NCBI GenBank assembly: GCA_021811225.1
Contig: JAJZPJ010000183.1
Span: forward strand, 1-5,347
Origin: Pseudomonadota bacterium
GTDB lineage: Bacteria; Pseudomonadota; Gammaproteobacteria; Burkholderiales; Rhodocyclaceae
Length of the DNA: 5,347 nt
Direction of reading: 5' to 3'
The position numbers and the translations under genes were made by a program. The notes under the pieces are model-generated. The model made no database searches. It was not told the origin of the DNA and saw nothing but the letters and a program-made list of their open reading frames with translations. Shown in pieces: positions 1 to 5,347 of this stretch (within the stretch, counting starts at the first letter, position 1; each line of letters starts with the position of its first letter).

Positions 1-2248
1 TGCGCGCCTCGGGGCTGCGCGGCGATTCGTTCATGATGCCGGGACGCGCGGGTTCCAGCCCCAGGGTCATGGCGGGCGGACCGTCCATGATGATGTTGAT
101 CCACAGGATCTGGATCGCGGTGAAGGGAGTCGGCAGGCCCAGCAGTTGCGTGCCGAGCACGGTGAGGATGGCGCCGACGTTGGTGGAGAGCTGGAAGCGC
201 ACGAACTTGACGATGTTGTCGTAGATGGTGCGCCCTTCCTTGACCGCGCCGACGATGGTGGCGAAGTTGTCGTCGGTGAGCACCATGGTGGCGGCTTCCT
301 TGGTGACCTCGGTGCCGGTGATGCCCATCGCCACGCCGATGTCGGCGTTCTTCAGCGCCGGGGCGTCGTTGACGCCATCGCCGGTCATCGCGACGACATG
401 GCCGCGCGCCTTCAGCGCCTGGACGATCTTGACCTTGTGCTCCGGCGCGACGCGGGCGAACACCGCGGTTTCCTCGATGTGGCGGGAAAGCTCGGCGACG
501 TCGAGCCGGTCGAGCTCGGCGCCGGTCAGCACCGCCCCTTCCAGGCCCAGCTCGCGGGCGATGGCGGCGGCGGTGATGCTGTGGTCGCCGGTGATCATCT
601 TGACCTGGATGCCGGCCTGCCTGCACAAACGGATCGCGTCGCGCGCCTCGGGGCGAGGCGGGTCGATGATGCCGACCAGTCCGGCCAGGGTGAGTTCCTG
701 TGCCCAGGCCATCAGGTCGCCGGCGGGGTCGAAATCGTGCGCCGGGATGTCGCGGCTGGCCACTGCCAGCACGCGCATGGCCTGGCCGGCGAGACGGGCG
801 TTCTCGGCCTCGAAGGCGGTGCGGGCGGCGGCGTCCAGCGGCGCTTCGCCCCCGGCGTCAAGAAAGCTGCCGGCGCGCGCCAGCAGCACGTCGGGCGCGC
901 CCTTCACAAACATGCGCACCCGCTCACCGTCGTGGTGGAAGGTGGCCATGAACTTGTGCGCGGAGTCGAAGGGGATTTCGGCGATGCGCGGGCTGCGTGC
1001 GGTAAGGCTGTCGGGATCGGCACCGCCTTTCATGGCCAGCGCCAGCAGCGCGCCCTCGGTGGGATCGCCGATCAGTTCGCCGGCACGGATGCGGCTTTCG
1101 TTGCACAGGGCGGCGGGTACGAGCAGGGGCTGGTAATCCGGCGCGGGCAGGGCGTCTTCCGCAGTGATGGCGCCCTCGCCCGACACGGCAAAACGCCGTC
1201 CCCGGTAGAACAACTGGCGCGCGGTCATCTGGTTGAGAGTCAGGGTGCCGGTCTTGTCTGAGCAGATCACCGAGGTCGAACCCAGGGTTTCCACCGCCGA
1301 CAGTTTCTTGACGATGGCGCGGTTTTTCGCCATGCGGTGCATGCCGATCGCCAGCGTCACCGTCACCACCGCCGGCAGTCCCTCGGGAATCGCGGCCACG
1401 GCCAGGGCGATGGAGGTCATGATGGTCTGCACCAGCGGATCGCCGCGCAGGATGCCGAGCACGAAAATCAGGGTCACCACCACGCCGGCTATGATGGCCA
1501 GGCGCTTGCCCAGACCGTCGAGCTGCACCTGGAGCGGGGTGGGGTTTTCCTCCGCGGTTTCCAGCAGGCCGGTGATGCGCCCCATCTCGGTTTCCATGCC
1601 GGTGGCGGCGACCAGCGCCTCGATCCGGCCGCGGGTCACCACGGTATTCATGAACACCATGTTGGAACGCTCGGCCAGCGGGTGCTCGCCGGGCGCAAGC
1701 GCCTCGGCGTGCTTGCCCACGGCGTGGGATTCGCCGGTCAGGGCCGCTTCCGCCACCTCGGCGTTGTGCGCCGCCAGCACGCGGGCGTCGGCGGGCACGC
1801 GGTCGCCCGCTTCGAGCAGCACGATATCGCCGGGCACGAGGTCTTCGGCGGGGATTTGCAGCACCTCGCCGCCGCGCCTTATCCGGGCGTGCTGCGCCAG
1901 CATCTTCTTCAGCGCCGCCAGCGTCGCCTCGGCGCGGTGCTCCTGGTAGAAACCGAGGCAGGCATTGAATACCACCACGATCAGGATCACCACTGCGTCC
2001 TTGACGTCTCCGATCGCCCCCGCCAGCGCGGCTGCGCCGATCAGCACGATGACCAGCAGATCCTTGAACTGGTCGAGGAACTTCACCCAGGCCGGGCGCG
2101 GCGGCTTTTCCCGCAGCCGGTTGGGGCCGTGGCGTTCCAGCCGCTGCCGCGCTTCGGCTTCGGTTAAGCCCCGGCGGGTGGTGTTCAGGCGGGTTAGCGC
2201 TTCATCGCCTGAAGCCGACCAGACCGGTTGTTGTTCAGCGTCCTGCAT
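1..2248 (-). CDS. P-type ATPase, Ca2+-transporting type II (PMR1/SPCA-like), 3' end cut off by the window
   Basis: An ATP-driven inner-membrane cation pump, expected to export Ca2+ (possibly Mn2+) from the cytoplasm. 749 codons are visible, against roughly 880-900 for the family. The missing part is M7-M10, since the frame is still open at the left edge just after M6. In order: an N-terminal cation-ATPase domain (about 10-60); M1 and M2 (about 62-80 and 84-102); the actuator domain with TGES at 171-174; M3 (249-267); M4 with PEGLP at 288-292; the phosphorylation motif DKTGTLT with the acceptor Asp at 331; KGAP at 449-452 in the nucleotide domain; TGD at 553-555; TGDGVNDAP at 622-630; M5 with N690; and M6 with N718 and D722. 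V284, A285, I287, E289, N718 and D722 match SERCA site II. A693 and M721 replace the site I residues E771 and T799. The ATG at 2248 is preceded by AAGGGA at 6 nt. The pump class is secure; the exact ion is inferred. Confidence 0.95.
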   Translation of the reverse strand, partial: MQDAEQQPVWSASGDEALTRLNTTRRGLTEAEARQRLERHGPNRLREKPPRPAWVKFLDQFKDLLVIVLIGAAALAGAIGDVKDAVVILIVVVFNACLGFYQEHRAEATLAALKKMLAQHARIRRGGEVLQIPAEDLVPGDIVLLEAGDRVPADARVLAAHNAEVAEAALTGESHAVGKHAEALAPGEHPLAERSNMVFMNTVVTRGRIEALVAATGMETEMGRITGLLETAEENPTPLQVQLDGLGKRLAIIAGVVVTLIFVLGILRGDPLVQTIMTSIALAVAAIPEGLPAVVTVTLAIGMHRMAKNRAIVKKLSAVETLGSTSVICSDKTGTLTLNQMTARQLFYRGRRFAVSGEGAITAEDALPAPDYQPLLVPAALCNESRIRAGELIGDPTEGALLALAMKGGADPDSLTARSPRIAEIPFDSAHKFMATFHHDGERVRMFVKGAPDVLLARAGSFLDAGGEAPLDAAARTAFEAENARLAGQAMRVLAVASRDIPAHDFDPAGDLMAWAQELTLAGLVGIIDPPRPEARDAIRLCRQAGIQVKMITGDHSITAAAIARELGLEGAVLTGAELDRLDVAELSRHIEETAVFARVAPEHKVKIVQALKARGHVVAMTGDGVNDAPALKNADIGVAMGITGTEVTKEAATMVLTDDNFATIVGAVKEGRTIYDNIVKFVRFQLSTNVGAILTVLGTQLLGLPTPFTAIQILWINIIMDGPPAMTLGLEPARPGIMNESPRSPEAR

Positions 2249-2254
2249 GGATAT

Positions 2255-2260
2255 TCCCTT
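2255..2260 (-). promoter_or_regulatory. Ribosome binding site of the P-type ATPase
   Basis: AAGGGA lies 6 nt before the ATG at 2248 and supports that start. The protein then begins directly with the N-terminal cation-ATPase domain. I could not make out a convincing -35/-10 pair in the AT-richer stretch just upstream (about 2260-2285), so no promoter is called. Confidence 0.6.
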
Positions 2261-2289
2261 ATTTCAATTCACAATCAAAACAGCCGCCC

Positions 2290-2380
2290 TGTGGGAGCGG
2301 CGCCCTCGCCGCGAAGCGGGTCAAGCAGGCAAGCCGCGCAGCGGATGCTCGCATAATCGACACGGGGCGGGCCTCCTACA
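2290..2380. repeat. REP-like inverted pair (REPIN/BIME-type element)
   Basis: The gap between the antiporter and ATPase genes contains two REP-like sequences facing each other. The left copy begins GTGG at 2291 and carries a perfect 6-bp palindrome, GCGGCG (2297-2302), loop CCCT, CGCCGC (2307-2312). The right copy, read on the minus strand, begins GTAG at 2379-2376 and continues GAGGCCCGCCCC, with a less perfect palindrome. The outer ends, TGTGGGAG (2290-2297) and CTCCTACA (2373-2380), can pair over 8 bp with one G-U, so the whole element could fold as one long hairpin in RNA. REP elements with a GTAG/GTGG head are known substrates of RAYT (REP-associated tyrosine) transposases. No such gene is in this window. 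The identification is by pattern only; copy number in the genome was not checked. Confidence 0.65.
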
Positions 2381-2388
2381 AAATTCAT

Positions 2389-2405
2389 GTCACTTTGAAA
2401 GCGAC
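2389..2405 (-). terminator. Small hairpin just after the antiporter stop, weak terminator candidate
   Basis: On the minus strand GTCGCTT, loop TCA, AAGTGAC forms a 7-bp stem with one G-U pair, starting 6 nt after the antiporter stop codon. It is followed by ATGAATTTTG, so a short T run comes 5 nt after the stem instead of directly after it. This is a poor fit to an intrinsic terminator. It may attenuate or protect the 3' end of the upstream transcript, or be chance. Confidence 0.3.
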
Positions 2406-2411
2406 TTGAAA

Positions 2412-3419
2412 TTAGTAGAGCGCATAGCTGTTAAGCAGATAAATCGCCACCAGCGCCAGCCCCGGCCAGCTCATGACACCGCCGATGCGTCCGCGCGGAC
2501 GGGTAAGCAGGCCGATCACCACCACCGCGCTCATGGCGATGGCGGCCAGGGCGGTAACGGCGTGAACCGGGGAAACATGGGCCAGCAGCGGGCCGGGCAG
2601 GTAGAAGGCGTCGTCCACGGCGAGGATGGCGATGTTGAACAGGTTGCTGCCGAGCAGGTTGGCGATGGCCATGTCGATGGCGCCCATCCGCAGCGCCGCG
2701 AAAGTCACCGTGATCTCGGGCAGGGAGGTGACGGCGGCGACGAACTGGGTGCCGACAAAGCTGCGGCTCCACCCCATCAGGTCGGCGAGGTCGGCGGCGA
2801 TGAAAGGCAGCATCGATCCCGCCGCCACCACGGCGACGGCGGCCACGGCGTAGCGCGTTCCGGCCTGGCGCAGGGTGATGCCAGGATAGCGGGCGGCCTC
2901 GGCCGCCTCGAATTCCGCCACATCTTCCCGCTCGTAACGGAACGCCGCATGCATCGCCGCCAGATAAACCAGCAGGAAGGCCGGCGCGTACAGGCCGACG
3001 TGGGCCAGCGCCGGCATCCGCCCGGCTTGGGCGAGGAGCAGGCCGGCCGCGCTCATGCCCAGGAGCAATATGCCGTAAGTCGCGATCAGCAGATGGCCTT
3101 TCTTTCCCCCGGCAAAGATCGAACCCTTGCGGTAAACGGCATCGAGCAGGGCGAGGATCAGTAGGTTGAACACACAACTGCCGAGCACGTCGCCCACGGC
3201 GATGTCCGTTTCATGGGCGGCGGCCACCGAGCTGATTCCCGTCACCAGCTCCGGCAGGGAAGTCACGGTGGCGAGCAGCGCCAGCCCGATCCACGACCCG
3301 GACAGCCCGGTTTTCTCGGCGATCACGTCTCCGTAGCGGGAGAGGTGGTAGCCCGCCACCACGATCACGCCGGAGACGATGGCGAACTGCCCCCACACCA
3401 TCCATGCGGCTACGTTCAT
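2412..3419 (-). CDS. Sodium/calcium exchanger family (CaCA) cation antiporter
   Basis: An inner-membrane secondary antiporter expected to exchange Ca2+ for Na+ or H+. The 335-residue protein has about ten hydrophobic segments and the two inverted alpha-repeats that define the CaCA family (YrbG and NCX_Mj are relatives). Alpha-1 has TSLPE at 53-57 and GSCVFN at 80-85. Alpha-2 has TSLPE at 231-235 and GSNLFN at 257-262. E57 and E235 are the expected central Ca2+ ligands. A charged Glu/Arg-rich linker (about 160-180) joins the halves. The resemblance continues past the repeats (LLDAVYRKG after alpha-1, AVDDAFYLPG after alpha-2). The start at 3419 is preferred because AAAGGA sits 6 nt before it; an in-frame ATG at 3434 would add five residues. 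It begins 76 nt after the pentapeptide-protein gene and lies just upstream of a Ca2+ ATPase gene, which fits a Ca2+ role. Ion and coupling are inferred. Confidence 0.93.
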   Translation of the reverse strand: MNVAAWMVWGQFAIVSGVIVVAGYHLSRYGDVIAEKTGLSGSWIGLALLATVTSLPELVTGISSVAAAHETDIAVGDVLGSCVFNLLILALLDAVYRKGSIFAGGKKGHLLIATYGILLLGMSAAGLLLAQAGRMPALAHVGLYAPAFLLVYLAAMHAAFRYEREDVAEFEAAEAARYPGITLRQAGTRYAVAAVAVVAAGSMLPFIAADLADLMGWSRSFVGTQFVAAVTSLPEITVTFAALRMGAIDMAIANLLGSNLFNIAILAVDDAFYLPGPLLAHVSPVHAVTALAAIAMSAVVVIGLLTRPRGRIGGVMSWPGLALVAIYLLNSYALY

Positions 3420-3425
3420 GACAAT

Positions 3426-3431
3426 TCCTTT
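3426..3431 (-). promoter_or_regulatory. Ribosome binding site that decides the antiporter start
   Basis: AAAGGA at 6-nt spacing precedes the ATG at 3419. The alternative ATG at 3434 has only GAGG/AGG-like bases further upstream, and this better Shine-Dalgarno sequence would then lie inside the coding region. Confidence 0.6.
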
Positions 3432-3495
3432 CATCGGCCTGCCTCATCGTGTTGCAGACAGGTGCTTATTTTGCCGGTATCACCACGGATTATTG

Positions 3496-4137
3496 CTACT
3501 TGCAGAGCCCTATCGAGCCGATCCCGCAAGTCCGCCCATCGGTCCAGACAGCGCCCTTGATCAACGCGCCGTGGAACCGGGCATTTTCCAATTTTGCGCC
3601 GGCGAGATTGGCCTTCTTGAGATTCGCCATGCCGAGATGCGCGCCTTCCAGGTCGGCAGCTTGCAACTGCGCGTTTTCCAGATCGGCGCCGGACAGATCG
3701 GCATTCTTCAGGCTGGCGCCTTCCAGGTCGGCACCCTCAAGGTCCGCGAGCTTGAGATCGGCTTTGACCAGCCGGGTGCCCTTGAGGCTGGCGCGTTCCA
3801 GATTGGCGGCATCGAGATGGGCATAAGCCAGATCGGCGCCATCGAGATTCGCTACACGCAGGTCGGCCTGCTGCAGGCTGGCATGGCTCATGCGAGCGCC
3901 CTTGAAATTCGCCCCCTTGAGGGAAGCGCCCCGGAGGTTGGCATGTTCCAGATCGGCGCTTTCGAAGTCGGCGCCGTCAAGCTTGGCATCACGCAAATCG
4001 GCCCACTTCAGGTCGGCGTCACGGCACTGCGGAGCGGGGGCTTTCCAGCAGTCCGAAGCCGCCAGGGCGGTCTCATGGATCAGCAAACCCGCCAACGCCA
4101 ATAACCAGAAACGATACCTTGCCGCCTTTTTTCTCAT
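3496..4137 (-). CDS. Exported pentapeptide-repeat protein
   Basis: A 213-residue protein of unknown function, predicted to be periplasmic. Residues 1-26 look like a Sec signal peptide: a basic start (MRKK), a hydrophobic core (about 10-20) and a likely cleavage after ALA at 24-26. Residues 41-195 are 31 consecutive pentapeptides of the A(D/N)LxG type with no insertion or phase break. Such repeats fold as a four-sided right-handed beta-helix, here about 7.75 coils. All four cysteines lie outside the repeats, two before (30, 38) and two after (204, 212), so disulfide-stabilised caps are plausible. The C-terminal segment (198-212) reads WTDGRTC, then GSIGLC. The start at 4137 has GAGGAG 8 nt upstream and gives a complete signal peptide. 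The gene lies 35 nt after the ArsB/NhaD-like gene and upstream of the antiporter, in an operon-like arrangement. The export signal argues against a DNA-mimic role like that of cytoplasmic Qnr/MfpA proteins. Confidence 0.92.
   Translation of the reverse strand: MRKKAARYRFWLLALAGLLIHETALAASDCWKAPAPQCRDADLKWADLRDAKLDGADFESADLEHANLRGASLKGANFKGARMSHASLQQADLRVANLDGADLAYAHLDAANLERASLKGTRLVKADLKLADLEGADLEGASLKNADLSGADLENAQLQAADLEGAHLGMANLKKANLAGAKLENARFHGALIKGAVWTDGRTCGIGSIGLCK
3553..4017 (-). repeat. Degenerate 15-bp tandem array encoding the 31 pentapeptides
   Basis: The repeat part of the pentapeptide protein is 465 bp, exactly 31 units of 15 bp. Each unit usually carries GCC-GAC-CTG-like codons for Ala-Asp/Asn-Leu. 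Units differ a good deal at the two variable codons, so this is a protein-level repeat, not a recent DNA tandem expansion. Two adjacent ADLEG units (residues 131-140) are the closest neighbours. Confidence 0.8.
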
Positions 4138-4145
4138 GATTCAGT

Positions 4146-4151
4146 CTCCTC
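4146..4151 (-). promoter_or_regulatory. Ribosome binding site of the pentapeptide-repeat gene
   Basis: GAGGAG lies 8 nt before the ATG at 4137, inside the 35-nt gap after the upstream permease gene. The gap is too short for an obvious separate promoter, which favours co-transcription. Confidence 0.6.
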
Positions 4152-4172
4152 GTCGGTTCATAATGCCACGCC

Positions 4173-5347
4173 TCACAAATAGCGCAGCCACAGATAGCCG
4201 CTGCTGACCGCAATGCTTGCCAGCATCAGCGGAAACGCCATCAGCATGAACGGCAGGAAGCGGATCGGCTGGCCGGCGCGCTCGGCGAAGCCGGCCACCA
4301 CCAGGTTTGCACTCGCCCCCACCAAGCTGCCGTTGCCGCCCAGGCAGGCGCCCAGCGCCAGCGACCACCACAGGGTATTGATGTTTTCCGCGCCGAAGGC
4401 CGGCGCCATGCTGTGGATCACCGGGATCAGGGTGGCGACGAAGGGGATGTTGTCCACCAGCGCCGAGGCTACCGCCGATACCCACAGGATGACCAGGGCG
4501 GTGGCGGCGAAATCGCCGCCGGTCAGCTCGAGCAGTTGTTGTGCCAGGAGCTTGAGGGCGCCGGCCTTCTCCACCCCCGCCACCACCACGAACAGGCCGA
4601 CGAAGAAAAAGATCGTGACCCATTCCACCTCGGCGAAACCGCGCTGCACCTGGTGGGACTGGTCTTCGCCGTTCTGGTCCCAGACCCGCAGCAGTAGCAG
4701 CAGCGCCGCGCCGAACATGGCGATGGTGGCGGGTTCCTGGCCGATGACGTGGGCCAGCATGAAGCCCAGGATGACCAGCGCGATCACCGCCAGGGATTGC
4801 TTGAGCAGGCGCGGGTCGGTAATCGCCTGGTCCGCGTCGAAGGCCATCACCTGGGCGCGGTCTTCCGGCGTGGCGTAAAGCTTTCTGCCCCAGATCAGGT
4901 AAAAAGGGATCAGCGTCAGGATGAAAACCGCCAGCGCCAGCGGCGCGAGGTTGAAGAAGAAATCGTTGAAGCCGAGCCCGGTTGCCGAGCCGATCATGAT
5001 GTTGGGCGGGTCGCCGATCAGGGTGGCGCTGCCGCCGATGTTGGAGGCAAAGATCAGGGCGAACAGGTAGGGATAAGGCTTGAGCTTGAGGGCGTCGGTG
5101 ATGAGCAGCGTCACCGGGGCGACCAGGAGCACGGTGGTGACGTTGTCGAGCAGGGCGGAAAACAGCGCCGTCACCACCGAGAGCATCACCATCAGCCCCC
5201 ACGGGTCGGCCTTGACTGCCTTGGCGGCGACCACCGCCACGTACTGGAACACGCCGCTTTTCTGGGTAATGGCGACGATCACCATCATGCCGGTCAACAG
5301 CCCGATGGTGTTGAGGTCGATGCCGGCGAAGGCCTCGCTCTGGTGCA
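4173..5347 (-). CDS. ArsB/NhaD (SLC13-like) family permease, N-terminus cut off by the window
   Basis: A polytopic inner-membrane transporter of the ion transporter superfamily. The frame is open to the right edge. 390 residues are visible (counted from the first full codon at 5345), so only the first membrane segment, perhaps 30-40 residues, should be missing. The TTG at 5297 is not the start: in-frame residues before it (IDLNTIGLL) already match the family. Two related halves are visible. The first has LLDNVTT around 65-71 and GGSATLIGDPPN at 103-114. The second has LVDNIPF around 297-303 and GGNGSLVGASAN at 336-347; these are the paired Asp-Asn and Gly-rich hairpin signatures. Members include Na+/H+ antiporters (NhaD), arsenite permeases (ArsB) and the melanosomal P protein. 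No ars regulator or reductase gene is nearby, so arsenite export is not supported. Substrate unknown. It appears to head the visible gene run, 35 nt before the pentapeptide gene. Confidence 0.92.
   Translation of the reverse strand, partial: HQSEAFAGIDLNTIGLLTGMMVIVAITQKSGVFQYVAVVAAKAVKADPWGLMVMLSVVTALFSALLDNVTTVLLVAPVTLLITDALKLKPYPYLFALIFASNIGGSATLIGDPPNIMIGSATGLGFNDFFFNLAPLALAVFILTLIPFYLIWGRKLYATPEDRAQVMAFDADQAITDPRLLKQSLAVIALVILGFMLAHVIGQEPATIAMFGAALLLLLRVWDQNGEDQSHQVQRGFAEVEWVTIFFFVGLFVVVAGVEKAGALKLLAQQLLELTGGDFAATALVILWVSAVASALVDNIPFVATLIPVIHSMAPAFGAENINTLWWSLALGACLGGNGSLVGASANLVVAGFAERAGQPIRFLPFMLMAFPLMLASIAVSSGYLWLRYL

Noticed and set aside
146..1261. Long plus-strand open frames opposite the ATPase (371 and 303 codons, with others at 1233-2167)
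   Set aside because: They are antisense to a gene with every P-type ATPase motif in place, have odd composition (rich in Gly, His, Arg or Ser, Ala), and show no recognisable domain. GC-rich codon use commonly leaves such frames open.
1965..3164. 399-codon plus-strand frame running across the 2249-2411 gap
   Set aside because: It spans two minus-strand genes and the REP pair, and its protein is low-complexity (Gly, His, Gln, Arg) without any domain.
3379..4104. Plus-strand frame with repeating five-residue patterns (FQIGA-like) opposite the pentapeptide gene
   Set aside because: The periodicity is the antisense reading of the 15-bp units. The minus frame has a signal peptide, a ribosome binding site and a canonical A(D/N)LxG pattern; this one has none.
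4141..4161. Possible six-codon leader (MNRRGD) just before the pentapeptide gene
   Set aside because: It overlaps that gene's ribosome binding site, has only a weak GAGG upstream, and nothing suggests attenuation. A chance reading is more likely.
4141..5202. 353-codon minus-strand frame overlapping the permease gene
   Set aside because: It is an alternative frame of the ArsB/NhaD-like gene, rich in Arg, Gly and Pro with no membrane segments. The overlapping frame has clear family signatures in both halves.
4173..5347. Arsenic-resistance operon (ArsB as arsenite exporter)
   Set aside because: The fold family is shared, but no arsR, arsC or arsA gene is in the window and the neighbours are Ca2+ transporters. 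The substrate is left open.

Overview
The window is GC-rich, densely coding DNA from a bacterium, most likely a beta- or gammaproteobacterium. That placement is inference. It rests on the high GC content, Shine-Dalgarno-led genes, a Sec-type signal peptide of Gram-negative style, and a REP-like palindromic element with GTGG/GTAG heads of the kind common in pseudomonads and their relatives. No rRNA, tRNA, CRISPR array, transposase or phage gene is visible.

All four real genes are on the minus strand, so transcription runs from high to low coordinates. From 5' to 3' they are: (1) a membrane permease of the ArsB/NhaD (ion transporter, SLC13-like) superfamily, with its N-terminus cut off by the right edge; (2) 35 nt later, an exported pentapeptide-repeat protein with 31 uninterrupted repeats and four cysteines outside the repeats; (3) a short gap later, a two-alpha-repeat cation/Ca2+ antiporter of the CaCA family; (4) after a 163-nt gap, a P-type ATPase of the Ca2+ (type II) class, cut off by the left edge inside the loop after M6. 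The 163-nt gap holds a small hairpin just after the antiporter stop and a pair of inverted REP-like sequences. Long open frames on the plus strand are antisense shadows of these genes.

The set looks like an ion-homeostasis cluster. It has a secondary Ca2+/cation exchanger and an ATP-driven Ca2+ (possibly Mn2+) pump side by side, a permease that may exchange Na+/H+ or move anions, and a periplasmic beta-helix protein of unknown role between the transporters. The first three genes are spaced like one operon. The ATPase may be read through from them or have its own promoter. The pump keeps the residues of Ca2+ site II but lacks key residues of site I, which resembles secretory-pathway (PMR1/SPCA) pumps more than SERCA. 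The best candidate for something undescribed is the pairing of an exported pentapeptide-repeat protein with Ca2+ transporters.
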